Under the pieces are notes generated by a model. The model searched no databases. It saw only the letters and a program-made list of their open reading frames with translations, and was not told the origin of the DNA. Shown here one piece after another: positions 9,032-17,232 of a stretch of DNA of 64,000 nucleotides; position 1 is the stretch's first letter; each line of letters starts with the position of its first letter. The stretch is from DAOTWA01 sp963702935 (GTDB taxonomy: Bacteria; Chloroflexota; Anaerolineae; Anaerolineales; Anaerolineaceae). The DNA is taken from assembly GCA_963702935.1 (NCBI GenBank), contig OY969772.1, positions 4,526,001 through 4,590,000 of the forward strand, given 5' to 3'. A program made the position numbers and the translations under genes.

Positions 9032-10945
9032 TTAGAACAATCCGACGACTTTGCCGGTTTCCAGGTCGAGATCGACGTCGTAGAACACCGGGCGGGTGGG
9101 CAGGCCGGGCATGGTGCGCATCTCGCCCAGCAGCGGGTACAGGAAGCCGGCGCCCACACTGGCGCGAATGTCGCGGATCGGCACGCGGAAGCCGCTCGGC
9201 GCGCCCTTGATATTCGGGTCGGTCGTAAAGGACAGGTGCGTCTTGGCCATGCAGATGGGCAGCTTGTCGAAGCCCAGCTTTTCGTACAGGGCCAGCTTCT
9301 CTTCCGCCTCGGGCAGCAGGTCGATGCCGTCTGCGCGGTAGATTTCCTTGCAGATGATCTCCAGCTTTTCCCGGATCGGCAGGTTCAGGTCGTAAAGGAA
9401 ACGGAATTGGGAGGGCTTTTCAGCCGCCTTCACCACCGCTTCGGCCAGCTTGAGAGCGCCCTCGCCGCCGTCCATCCAATGCGTGGAGACCACCGCGTCC
9501 ATGGCTCCCGCCTGGAGGGCGGCCTGGCGCACCATCTCGACCTCCGCCGGGGTGTCCGTGGAGAACGAGTTGACCGCCACCACCACGTTGACGCCGAATT
9601 TGAGCGCATTCTGAATGTGGCGCTCCATGTTCGGAATGCCCGCGCGCAGCAGCTCCAGGTTCTCTTCCGTGTATTCCACCGCCAGGGGCTTGCCGGCCAC
9701 CACTTTGGGGCCGCCGCCGTGCATCTTGAGCGCCCGCACCGTGGCCACCATCACCACCACCTGCGGGACGAGGCCTGAATTGCGGCACTTGATGTCGAAG
9801 AATTTCTCCATGCCGATGTCGGCGCCGAAGCCGGATTCCGTCACCACATAGCCATCCGGACCCACCAGCTTGAGCGCGATACGGTCGGCGATGATGGAGG
9901 ATTGGCCGTGGGCGATATTGGCGAAGGGGCCGGCGTGCACCAGGGCGGGGGTGCCTTCCAGGGTCTGCATCAGGTTGGGTTTAATGGCGTCTTTCATCAA
10001 AACGGTCAAGGCGCCCGCCACGCCTAGGTCCTCGGCGGTGATGGCTTCGCCCTTGTGGTTGGTGCCGATCACCATGGCGCCAAAGCGCTCGCGCATGTCC
10101 GCCAGGGAGGTGGTCAGGGCCAGGATGGCCATGATCTCGCTGGCCACGGTGATATCGAACCCCGTGCGCCGCGTGTGGCCCTTCTCATCCGGCCCCAGGC
10201 CGACCTCGATCTCGCGCAGGAAGCGGTCGTTGGTGTCCAACACCCGCCGCCAGGTGACCGTATCCAGGTCGATGTCCAGGCGCGCGAAGCGGGCGCGCTC
10301 TTCGTGAGTCAGCTCGTTGGGATCCGTCTTGTGGATGCCCAGCTTCTCCAGACGCCGCAGCATGGCCGGGGCAAAGTGGCGCTGCCCTTTCTTGTCCGCC
10401 GGGCACAGGGCGTTGAACAGCTTTTCATCGTCGGGCTGGTTGGATTCGTGGAAGGCGCGCGCATCGATCGCCGCCGCCAGCAAATTGTTCGCGGCGGTGA
10501 TGGCGTGAATGTCGCCGGTCAGGTGCAGGTTGAAGTCTTCCATGGGGATGATCTGGCTATACCCGCCGCCGGCGGCCCCGCCCTTGATGCCGAAGGTCGG
10601 CCCCTGGGAGGGCTGGCGAATGCAGGTGAACACCTTCTTGCCCAGGCAAGCCCCCAGCGCCTGGCTCAAGCCCACCGTGGTAGTCGTCTTGCCCTCTCCC
10701 AGCGGCGTAGGCGTGATGGCGGTCACGTCGATATATTTTCCATCCGGCACGTCTTTCAAGCGTTCCAGGATCTCCAGCTTGATCTTGGCCTTATACGGAC
10801 CGTACAGCTCCAGCTCATCCGCCAGGATCCCGGTTTCTTCAGCCACCTGGCTGATGGTTTTTAAAGTGGCTTCCTGCGCGATCTCGATATCCGAGGGCAC
10901 AGGGCGTCGAAGATTTAACTTTGTCGGGGTAAATTGTTTTGCCAT
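9032..10945 (-). CDS. fhs: Formate--tetrahydrofolate ligase
   Basis: A 637-residue ATP-dependent enzyme joining formate and THF to 10-formyl-THF, or making ATP in reverse. It has the nucleotide-binding motif TPTPLGEGKTTTTVGL, the early FTHFS motifs GIKGGAAGGGYSQ and NLHLTGD, and the C-terminal GAGFLYPLLGEMRTMPGLP. It is somewhat longer than the roughly 560-residue clostridial enzymes. The ATG at 10945 (MAKQFTPTKL) has a GGAG site upstream and is preferred over the earlier in-frame start. It lies between nfnB and metVF. Confidence 0.97.
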   Translation of the reverse strand: MAKQFTPTKLNLRRPVPSDIEIAQEATLKTISQVAEETGILADELELYGPYKAKIKLEILERLKDVPDGKYIDVTAITPTPLGEGKTTTTVGLSQALGACLGKKVFTCIRQPSQGPTFGIKGGAAGGGYSQIIPMEDFNLHLTGDIHAITAANNLLAAAIDARAFHESNQPDDEKLFNALCPADKKGQRHFAPAMLRRLEKLGIHKTDPNELTHEERARFARLDIDLDTVTWRRVLDTNDRFLREIEVGLGPDEKGHTRRTGFDITVASEIMAILALTTSLADMRERFGAMVIGTNHKGEAITAEDLGVAGALTVLMKDAIKPNLMQTLEGTPALVHAGPFANIAHGQSSIIADRIALKLVGPDGYVVTESGFGADIGMEKFFDIKCRNSGLVPQVVVMVATVRALKMHGGGPKVVAGKPLAVEYTEENLELLRAGIPNMERHIQNALKFGVNVVVAVNSFSTDTPAEVEMVRQAALQAGAMDAVVSTHWMDGGEGALKLAEAVVKAAEKPSQFRFLYDLNLPIREKLEIICKEIYRADGIDLLPEAEEKLALYEKLGFDKLPICMAKTHLSFTTDPNIKGAPSGFRVPIRDIRASVGAGFLYPLLGEMRTMPGLPTRPVFYDVDLDLETGKVVGLF

Positions 10946-11017
10946 ACAGTCTCCATTCATCAAAATGTATTTTGTTAAGGCGAGCATGATCTGGTCCAAT
11001 TGGTCTTAACCAGTTTT

Positions 11018-12421
11018 TTACCAGACTCCCGTCCGCAGGTATTCGTCGATGGCGCTGGCAGCTATCTTTGCCTGGCCCATGGCGAGGATCACAGTTGCGC
11101 CGCCGGTGATGATATCGCCGCCGGCGAATACGCCCTTTTTAGATGTTTTCATGCTGTTCGGATCGGCCACCACGATGCCGTTCTTCCCAAGCGCGAGATC
11201 CGGGGTTGTCTTGGAAACCAGGGGGCTGGGGCTCTGGCCGATGGCGATGATCATCACGTCCGCAGGGATGCGGTAGTTGGAGCCTTCGATGGGAATAGGC
11301 CGCCGGCGCCCGGAGGCGTCCGGTTCACCCAATTCATTCTTGAGGCACTCCAGCTCTTTTGCCCGCCCACCTTCTCCGTAGATGGCCAGCGGGGTAGTCA
11401 ACAGGTGGAATTCGACGCCTTCCTGCTCGGCGTGCCCGACTTCCTCCCGGCGGGCCGGCAGCTCGGCGCGCGACCGGCGATACACGATCATCGCCTGCCG
11501 GGCTCCCAACCGCAGGGCCGTACGGGCAGCATCCATGGCCGTGTTTCCACCCCCAATGACGATCACCCGGTCGCCACGCGCGATAGGGGTGTCGTATTCG
11601 GGGAAACGGTAGGCTTTCATCAGATTAGCGCGCGTCAGGTATTCGTTGGCCGAGTAAACGCCCCCCAGATTCTCGCCGGGAATACCCAGGAACCAGGGCA
11701 AGCCCGCCCCCGTCCCCAGGAAGACCGCGTCGTACTCTTCCAACAATTCGTCGACCGTGGCCGAATTCCCAACCACGAAATCCAGTTGGAGGCTGGCGCC
11801 GAGGCTGCGCACGTAGTCCACCTCGCGCTTTACGATCGCCTTGGGCATGCGGAACTCAGGGATGCCGTAACTCAACACTCCGCCGGCCTCGTGCAGCGCT
11901 TCCAGGATGGTGACCCGGTAGCCCATCCGCGCCAGGTCGGCGGCCACGGTCAGACCGGCGGGGCCAGAGCCGACCACGGCCACCCTCTTACCGGCTGTGG
12001 CCGGAAGCGCCGGGTGAGAAATGGAGCCTGAAGCGGCTTCGAAATCCGCCACGAAGCGTTCCAGCCGGCCAATCGCCACCGGCTCGTACTTCTTCGCCAG
12101 GGTGCACTGGCCTTCGCACTGGCATTCCTGCGGGCAAACTCGCCCCGTAATGGCGGGCAAGGCGTTGGTCTTTTTGATCAGGGTGGCCGCCGCCAGGAAG
12201 TCCCCTTCGGTCACCAGTCTGACGAACCCGCGAATGTCCACGTTCACGGGACAACCGCTGATGCAGCTCGGCTTGGGGCAATCCAGGCAGCGCTGGGCTT
12301 CTGCGATGGCTTGCTCGGCCGTCGTATACCCTTGAGAAACTTCCTGGTAATTGTGAATGCGCACGCTGGGCGGCTGCTCTGTCGCCGGGGTGCGCGTTGG
12401 AATGATCACTTTCTTAGCCAT
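11018..12421 (-). CDS. nfnB: NADPH-dependent glutamate-synthase-type flavoprotein, NfnB (SudA) subunit
   Basis: A 467-residue FAD/NADPH oxidoreductase of the GltD family. The N-terminus has two Cys clusters for 4Fe-4S centres (CLDCPKPSCISGCP and CPQECQCEGQC), followed by the FAD motif VVGSGPAGLT and the NADPH motif VIGGGNTAMDAART. Paired with the PyrK-like gene directly upstream, with which it overlaps by 8 bases, it matches NfnAB, the electron-bifurcating reduced ferredoxin:NADP oxidoreductase, or the related sulfide dehydrogenase SudAB. The folate operon context favours Nfn. Confidence 0.9.
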   Translation of the reverse strand: MAKKVIIPTRTPATEQPPSVRIHNYQEVSQGYTTAEQAIAEAQRCLDCPKPSCISGCPVNVDIRGFVRLVTEGDFLAAATLIKKTNALPAITGRVCPQECQCEGQCTLAKKYEPVAIGRLERFVADFEAASGSISHPALPATAGKRVAVVGSGPAGLTVAADLARMGYRVTILEALHEAGGVLSYGIPEFRMPKAIVKREVDYVRSLGASLQLDFVVGNSATVDELLEEYDAVFLGTGAGLPWFLGIPGENLGGVYSANEYLTRANLMKAYRFPEYDTPIARGDRVIVIGGGNTAMDAARTALRLGARQAMIVYRRSRAELPARREEVGHAEQEGVEFHLLTTPLAIYGEGGRAKELECLKNELGEPDASGRRRPIPIEGSNYRIPADVMIIAIGQSPSPLVSKTTPDLALGKNGIVVADPNSMKTSKKGVFAGGDIITGGATVILAMGQAKIAASAIDEYLRTGVW

Positions 12422-13289
12422 ACGTCACCTGCTCGCCTTGTTGGAGCGCTTCCGCCGTGGGGCACGTGTGTTGCTTCCACCGTTCGACCGATAATTTTTC
12501 TTCCTCGCGGTAAAACGAAAGACGAGAAATCAGGTTTTCCCAATCGACGCGGTGCCCGTCGAACTCGGGGCCGTCCACACACACGAACTGGGTGCCGGTA
12601 TCCAGCGAGACCCGGCAACCGCCGCACATGCCGGTCCCGTCGATCATGATGGTATTCAAGCTGACGATGGTAGGGGTTTTAGAAGGCTGGGTCACCCGCG
12701 CCACGTACATCATCATGACGGTGGGACCAATCGCCCACACGCGGGCCACGTCCCGGTTGGCTTCCAGCGCCTCCTGGAGGGGTTGGGTCACCAGCGCTTT
12801 GCGGCCATAGGAGCCGTCGTCCGTGCACACGATCAGCTCGTCGGAATAAGACCTCATGCGCTCTTCCCAAAAGAGCAGGGATGCGTTGCGCGCTCCGATG
12901 ATGGAAATGACCTGATTGCCGGCCTCTTTTAGGGCGCGTGTGATCGGGAAGATCGGGGCGATGCCCACCCCGCCGGCCACCAGAACCACTTTGCCGTAGT
13001 TCTCAATCTCGGACGGGTGGCCGAGCGGTCCGGCCACATTCTCGAAAGCGTCTCCGACCTCCAACTGCCCCATTTGCATGGTCGACTTGCCCACTTCTTG
13101 GAAAATGAGCGTAATGGTGCCTTTCGCTGCGTTAAAGTCGGCGATGGTCAAAGGGATCCTTTCCCCCGTCTCGTCGATGCGCACCACCACGAACTGGCCC
13201 GGTTTGGCTTTAGCGGCCACCAGTGGGGCCTCGACCACAACAAGCTTTACCGTTTCGCTCAACACTTCTTTGTGAAGGATTTTGTACAC
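12414..13289 (-). CDS. nfnA: PyrK-like FAD/2Fe-2S subunit, NfnA (SudB)
   Basis: A protein of about 291 residues of the dihydroorotate dehydrogenase electron-transfer (PyrK) family. It has a flavin-binding barrel (KPGQFVVVRIDETGERIPLT), an NAD-binding half (VAGGVGIAPIFPITRAL) and a 2Fe-2S site (MCGGCRVS with the following VCVDGPEFDG). I choose the GTG at 13289 because a GGGAG site precedes it and because the family starts with a YKIL-type strand. A longer frame begins at a TTG (13370) without good spacing. It is the first gene of the methyl-THF operon. Confidence 0.88.
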   Translation of the reverse strand: MYKILHKEVLSETVKLVVVEAPLVAAKAKPGQFVVVRIDETGERIPLTIADFNAAKGTITLIFQEVGKSTMQMGQLEVGDAFENVAGPLGHPSEIENYGKVVLVAGGVGIAPIFPITRALKEAGNQVISIIGARNASLLFWEERMRSYSDELIVCTDDGSYGRKALVTQPLQEALEANRDVARVWAIGPTVMMMYVARVTQPSKTPTIVSLNTIMIDGTGMCGGCRVSLDTGTQFVCVDGPEFDGHRVDWENLISRLSFYREEEKLSVERWKQHTCPTAEALQQGEQVTYG

Positions 13290-13487
13290 AATCGATCTCC
13301 CTTGGTTTTCTCCATTGCTGGTTTTCTCGGTTTTGCTCTGAAGCGCCTGCTCAATATGATTGTCAGACAACCCTTCGTCACCCCTGATTATAAAACTTTT
13401 ACGTCAAATTGCACGTGTAAATGGGGGGGAAAGTGGAAATCGATAAGCAGGCCGCCTTAAAAAGGGGATCGGGAGCTACCCCAGCAC

Positions 13488-13517
13488 ATTATATATATAC
13501 TCCCCTATAGATGTCAA
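13488..13517 (-). promoter_or_regulatory. Sigma70-type promoter of the nfn-fhs-metVF-folD operon
   Basis: On the minus strand a consensus -35 box TTGACA (13517-13512) and a -10 box TATAAT (13493-13488) are separated by 18 bases. Transcription would begin near 13481, leaving a leader of about 190 bases before nfnA. The rest of the 13290-13575 gap shows no gene. Early in the leader a GGGG...CCCC stretch is followed by five Ts and could act as an attenuator, but the stem is short. Confidence 0.7.
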
Positions 13518-13575
13518 TAGGACGAATGTCTCTATACGGGTAGTTACATTTTGCATGAAATGATGAGGGGGATGG

Positions 13576-14370
13576 CTAAGCGCCGGGGACTACGAACAGC
13601 CAGCCGCCTGGGCCGCTGGGCCACACCTGAAGCGGGGTGTGGTAAGCCTTGCTGAGCTGTTCCGAATTCAAGACTTCGCTGGGCTGGCCCTGCGCCTGCA
13701 CTTCTCCCTGCACCAGCAGGGCCACCCAGTCAGCGTAGCGCGCCACCAGATTCAGGTCGTGCAGCGCGATCAAAACGGCATATCCATCTTGCTGGGCCAG
13801 ATCGCGCACCAGCTCTAACAGACTGACCTGGTATTGCAGGTCCAGGTGAGCGGTCGGCTCGTCCAGGATCAACAGCGGGGCCGATTGAGCCAACGCCCGC
13901 GCCAGCAGCACGCGCTGTTGCTCGCCCCCGGAAAGCTCTCCCACCCGGCGATCCGCCAGGCACAGCGTGTCGGTGCGCTGCATGGCTTGCCGTGCGCGGG
14001 TCTCGTCTTGAGCGGAGGTCTGCCCCAGCCAGTTGAGATGGGGAGTGCGGCCCAGCATGACCGTATCCCACACGGTGAAAGCCGGGGGCAGGTTGCGCGC
14101 CTGAGGCACCACCGCCAGAAGGCGCGCGCGCTGGGCCGTATTGAGGGTATCTAACGCCTGCCCTCCCACCCAAATCTTACCCGAGCAGGCCGGGATGACT
14201 CCGCTGACCGTCCGGATCAGCGTGGATTTGCCGGTGCCGTTCGGCCCGATCAAAGCCAGCACCTTGCCGGCCGGCAAGTCCAGGTCGATCTTGCGCAAGA
14301 TCGAACGCGCGCCATAATTCACACACAGCGATTCGACTTTCAGCATAGAGGCGGAGGACATAGGACCCAT
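13576..14370 (-). CDS. btuD: Cobamide/iron-siderophore ABC transporter ATP-binding protein (BtuD-like)
   Basis: A 264-residue ABC ATPase of the FhuC/BtuD/FepC class. It has Walker A GPNGTGKST, the ABC signature LSGGEQQRVLLARAL and Walker B LLILDEPTAHLD. It follows the substrate-binding protein gene by 53 bases, in a unit preceded by a cobalamin riboswitch, so cobamide import is the likely role. The expected permease gene (BtuC) is missing between them. The nearest in-frame alternative ATGs are 14361 and 14346. Confidence 0.85.
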   Translation of the reverse strand: MGPMSSASMLKVESLCVNYGARSILRKIDLDLPAGKVLALIGPNGTGKSTLIRTVSGVIPACSGKIWVGGQALDTLNTAQRARLLAVVPQARNLPPAFTVWDTVMLGRTPHLNWLGQTSAQDETRARQAMQRTDTLCLADRRVGELSGGEQQRVLLARALAQSAPLLILDEPTAHLDLQYQVSLLELVRDLAQQDGYAVLIALHDLNLVARYADWVALLVQGEVQAQGQPSEVLNSEQLSKAYHTPLQVWPSGPGGWLFVVPGA

Positions 14371-14423
14371 CCCTTTCGAGAATCAAACCCAACCTGCTCG
14401 TAGATTAGCGCTGCACTGCCGGT

Positions 14424-15440
14424 TTATTGGAAGGCTTCCGGGTGGATGAGCTTGGCCAGCAATTCCAGGCCATCCACCATGCGGTTGGTAGGGCGGCTCA
14501 CCAGATTGTCGTCGAAGGTGTAGATTTGCTTATTCTGGACAGCTTTGATACTGCCCCACCCGGCGCGTTGAGTAACCATGTCCGAGGTAACGCCATAAGC
14601 GCCGTCGCCCAGCAGGATCAGGTCGGGGTTGATCGCCACCACCTGTTCCAGGCTGAGCTGCGCCCATTGTTCGCCCAATTGGGCCCCGGCGTTCTTCCCG
14701 CCCGCCATCGTGATCAGCGTATCGATGTACGATCCCGGGCCGGCCGTGTAAGGCTTGGTGGGGTCGGTGGCGTCCAATTCGTAGAATACGATGGGATGGG
14801 TCTGGATGTTCGCCAGCTTATCCTCGACGACCTGGACCCGCTGCTGCAAAGAGCTGACCAGCGCCTGCGCGTCAGCCTCGTGCCCGGTCAGCTTTCCTAC
14901 CGTGACCAGGTTGGTATACATGGAATCCAGGTCGGTAGGATTGGCGAGGTAATAGACGGTGAGGCCCAAATTCTGGATCGACTTGACCTGCTCGGCGGTC
15001 TCCAGGCTAGAGGCCAGCACCAGGTCGGGCTTCAACTGGACGATGGCTTCCAGGTCGAATTGCCCATTAGAGCCGCCCACGCTTGGCAGGTCACTGACCT
15101 GGGACGGATAATCGGAGAATTCGTCCCGCCCCACTACCTGGCTGCCTGCCCCCACGGCGTACAGGATCTCGGAATTCGAGGGGGCCAGGGAAACCACCCG
15201 CTGGGCCGGCGTCTCCAGCTTGATATCATTTCCCAGCCCATCCACGAGATCGATAGACGTGCTCGTGGCCGTGGGAGTTGCCGCCGGAACGTCTGTAGGC
15301 ACTATCGGCACCTCTGTGGGGGCAGTGGTAGCCGGGACGAGGGTGGGCGTTACCGGGGTCGCCGCCGGGCTGCACGCGCCCAACGCCAGGCTCAACATCA
15401 AGATTGCTGCAAAAAGGCGGAAATAGCGGAAAGGTTGCAT
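14424..15440 (-). CDS. btuF: Cobamide ABC transporter substrate-binding lipoprotein (BtuF-like)
   Basis: A 338-residue lipoprotein. After a signal peptide with lipobox LALGAC comes a Pro/Thr/Val-rich linker and then a helical-backbone-type binding domain (motifs QRVVSLAPSNSEILYAVGAG and PDLVLA) of the BtuF/FhuD/FepB class. It would capture cobamides outside the membrane. The ATG at 15440 gives a normal signal peptide with GAGG upstream; an earlier TTG does not. The gene lies 190 bases downstream of a cobalamin riboswitch with an intervening terminator, which supports a cobamide ligand over iron. Confidence 0.88.
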   Translation of the reverse strand: MQPFRYFRLFAAILMLSLALGACSPAATPVTPTLVPATTAPTEVPIVPTDVPAATPTATSTSIDLVDGLGNDIKLETPAQRVVSLAPSNSEILYAVGAGSQVVGRDEFSDYPSQVSDLPSVGGSNGQFDLEAIVQLKPDLVLASSLETAEQVKSIQNLGLTVYYLANPTDLDSMYTNLVTVGKLTGHEADAQALVSSLQQRVQVVEDKLANIQTHPIVFYELDATDPTKPYTAGPGSYIDTLITMAGGKNAGAQLGEQWAQLSLEQVVAINPDLILLGDGAYGVTSDMVTQRAGWGSIKAVQNKQIYTFDDNLVSRPTNRMVDGLELLAKLIHPEAFQ

Positions 15441-15531
15441 GAGGGACCTCAGGGACAAGAATACAAATTTTGCGATGGAATCGGAAAAAGCCGTTGGGCT
15501 GTCTCGTGGGAGCCAATAGCCCTGTTAACAC

Positions 15532-15554
15532 AAAATCCCTGTCGCTGGACAGGG
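15532..15554 (-). terminator. Intrinsic terminator in the btuF leader
   Basis: On the minus strand CCCTGTC, a four-base loop and GACAGGG are followed by ATTTT. It lies between the cobalamin riboswitch and the btuF start, where a riboswitch expression platform would place a terminator. Confidence 0.6.
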
Positions 15555-15628
15555 AAGGGGGAAGTCATACCGGGGGAGAAATTCGAGCGTGCATGTTCCC
15601 ACCTCCTTTCGGCGAGGTCGTGGCGAAC

Positions 15629-15761
15629 ACAAACAGGACGGGCGATCTGGCTTTCCCTGAGAAGAGACCTTCGAGGGATTACAGCTGCGCGACAGCACCG
15701 GACTTTCACCGGTTTCGCCATTAAGCCTTCCCATCCGGGGGCTAAGGCATCCTGTTTGTCT
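15629..15761 (-). ncRNA. Cobalamin riboswitch upstream of btuF-btuD
   Basis: The minus strand shows the cobalamin riboswitch core. A closing stem pairs CAAACAGGA at the 5' end with TCCTGTTTG at the 3' end. In between are the conserved GGTGAAAGTCCGGTGCTGTC region, CTGTAATCCC and a B12 box of the AAGCCAGATCGCCCG kind. Binding of a cobamide should shut off the uptake genes through the downstream terminator. The 5' ends of this and the plus-strand riboswitch are about 145 bases apart. Confidence 0.93.
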
Positions 15762-15906
15762 GAATTGTTAACTGTAAAAAGATTTTACGCGCAGTGGGGC
15801 GGAAAGTCAAGGGGAACGGAATTTTAAATTCAACAACGTCCATATTGAAAAAACTGCCCTACGTGGTTATAATCATCTCCGGATCGTTTCCCTTATCAAC
15901 TGAATA

Positions 15907-16050
15907 TCGTCGCGGTACCCCCGTTAGCCCGGATGCAAGGGTGCGAAGGTGGAAACTGGTGACCCGTCAGGGAAGTCCAGTGCTGTGCCGCAACTGTAAT
16001 CCCTGGAAAAGTGATTTTCCAGGGAGAGCCAGGATACCTGCCGCGACGAA
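15907..16050 (+). ncRNA. Cobalamin riboswitch upstream of cobT-cobS-cbiR-cobU
   Basis: The plus strand has a complete cobalamin riboswitch. The closing stem pairs TCGTCGCGG (from 15908) with CCGCGACGA (ending near 16050). The core GGGAAGTCCAGTGCTGTGCC, AACTGTAATCCC and the B12 box GAGCCAGGATACCTGCC are all present. It would sense adenosylcobamide and control the assembly operon. It diverges from the riboswitch that controls btuF. Confidence 0.95.
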
Positions 16051-16123
16051 ACGCTCTCTAAACCTTTCTCGAAGCAAGGAAGTTTGAGCAGGCTGCCTTT
16101 CCGGCAGCGGCGCGAATTGCACT

Positions 16124-16158
16124 CCCCGACTTCTTTTCAGGCCGGGGATTTTATTTTT
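16124..16158 (+). terminator. Riboswitch-controlled terminator before cobT
   Basis: CCCCGAC and GCCGGGG form a stem with one mismatch around a ten-base loop, followed by ATTTTATTTTT. It sits between the riboswitch and the cobT ribosome site (GGAG at 16171), as expected for transcriptional control. Confidence 0.75.
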
Positions 16159-16185
16159 CACCACCCAAAAGGAGAACATTCAACC

Positions 16186-17232
16186 ATGAGCCTGCAATTC
16201 CCCACCATCCCAGACCTCGATGCAAGCGCCGCCGCGGCCGCCCGTCAGCGCCAGGATCAATTGACCAAGCCGACCGGCAGCCTGGGACGCCTCGAAGAGC
16301 TATCCATCCAACTGGCGGCCATGACCGGAAAAGCTTTGCCCAGCGTGGCGCGCAAAACGGTCATCGTCATGGCCGGAGACCACGGCGTGGCCATCGAAGG
16401 GGTGAGCGCTTACCCGCCCGAGGTCACGCCGGAGATGGTGCTGAACTTCCTGCACGGCGGGGCGGCCATCAACGTGCTGGCCAAGCAGGCTGGGGCGCGG
16501 GTGGTGGTCGTGGACGTGGGCGTGGCCGGCGACTTGCAGCCCCAGCCCGGCCTGGTCTCGGCCAGGGTGGCGAACGGAACGCGCAACATGGCCAATGGGC
16601 CGGCCATGACCCAGGCTGAAGCGGAAGCCGCCATCACGGTCGGGCTGGACGTGGTGCGGGAAGAGATCCGCCGGGGTCTCGACCTGGTCGCCACGGGAGA
16701 CATGGGCATCGGCAACACCACTCCCTCTTCAGCCATCACGGCCGCCATCACCGGCCTGCCGCCGCGCCTGGTCACCGGGCGCGGCACCGGCCTGGACGAC
16801 GCGGGGGTGGCGCGCAAAGCGGCTACTATCGAAAAGGCCCTGTCCGTCAACCAGCCCGACCCGCGAGACGCCATGGACGTGCTGTGCAAGGTGGGCGGAT
16901 TGGAGATCGCCGGGCTGGCCGGGGTGATCCTGGGAGCCGCCGAGCAGCGCGTGCCCATCGTCATCGACGGCTTCATCTCGGGGGCCGCCGCCCTGATCGC
17001 CGCCGAGCTGGTCCCCGATGTCAAGCCCTACCTGATCGCGGGACACCAATCGGTCGAGATCGGCCACCAGGCCATCCTGGAACACCTGGGGCTGCGCCCG
17101 CTCTTGACCCTGGATCTGAGGCTGGGCGAGGGCACCGGGGCCGTCCTGGCCTTCCACCTGATCGAGGGGGCGGCGCGTATCCTGTGTGAAATGGCCACCT
17201 TCGACGAAGCCGGCGTGGCGAACAAGGAATGA
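16186..17232 (+). CDS. cobT: Nicotinate-nucleotide--dimethylbenzimidazole phosphoribosyltransferase
   Basis: A 348-residue enzyme that activates the lower-ligand base to its alpha-riboside phosphate for cobamide assembly. Signature stretches are TKPTGSLGRLEEL near the start, VMAGDHGVA, TGDMGIGNTT and the C-terminal GEGTGAVLAF with the catalytic-region glutamate. The ATG at 16186 is chosen because the longer in-frame extension would run through the terminator hairpin of the leader. It is first in a four-gene operon and overlaps cobS by four bases. Confidence 0.96.
   Translation: MSLQFPTIPDLDASAAAAARQRQDQLTKPTGSLGRLEELSIQLAAMTGKALPSVARKTVIVMAGDHGVAIEGVSAYPPEVTPEMVLNFLHGGAAINVLAKQAGARVVVVDVGVAGDLQPQPGLVSARVANGTRNMANGPAMTQAEAEAAITVGLDVVREEIRRGLDLVATGDMGIGNTTPSSAITAAITGLPPRLVTGRGTGLDDAGVARKAATIEKALSVNQPDPRDAMDVLCKVGGLEIAGLAGVILGAAEQRVPIVIDGFISGAAALIAAELVPDVKPYLIAGHQSVEIGHQAILEHLGLRPLLTLDLRLGEGTGAVLAFHLIEGAARILCEMATFDEAGVANKE

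Noticed and set aside
7636..9210. A 524-codon open frame on the plus strand opposite metVF
   Set aside because: It is the antisense shadow of a well-supported gene, rich in Arg, His and Gln with no domain motifs. G+C-rich genes often leave such open frames on the other strand.
13290..13481. A tetrahydrofolate riboswitch in the nfn-fhs leader
   Set aside because: The leader is long enough, but I could not find the conserved THF riboswitch core; only a short GGGG/CCCC stem near its start is visible.
14427..15827. A 466-codon plus-strand frame across btuF and its leader
   Set aside because: It runs through the lipoprotein gene and the cobalamin riboswitch in antisense and shows no protein family features.
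16084..16185. An N-terminal extension of CobT by 34 codons
   Set aside because: It would translate the riboswitch tail and the terminator hairpin; the ATG at 16186 with GGAG upstream fits the family start.
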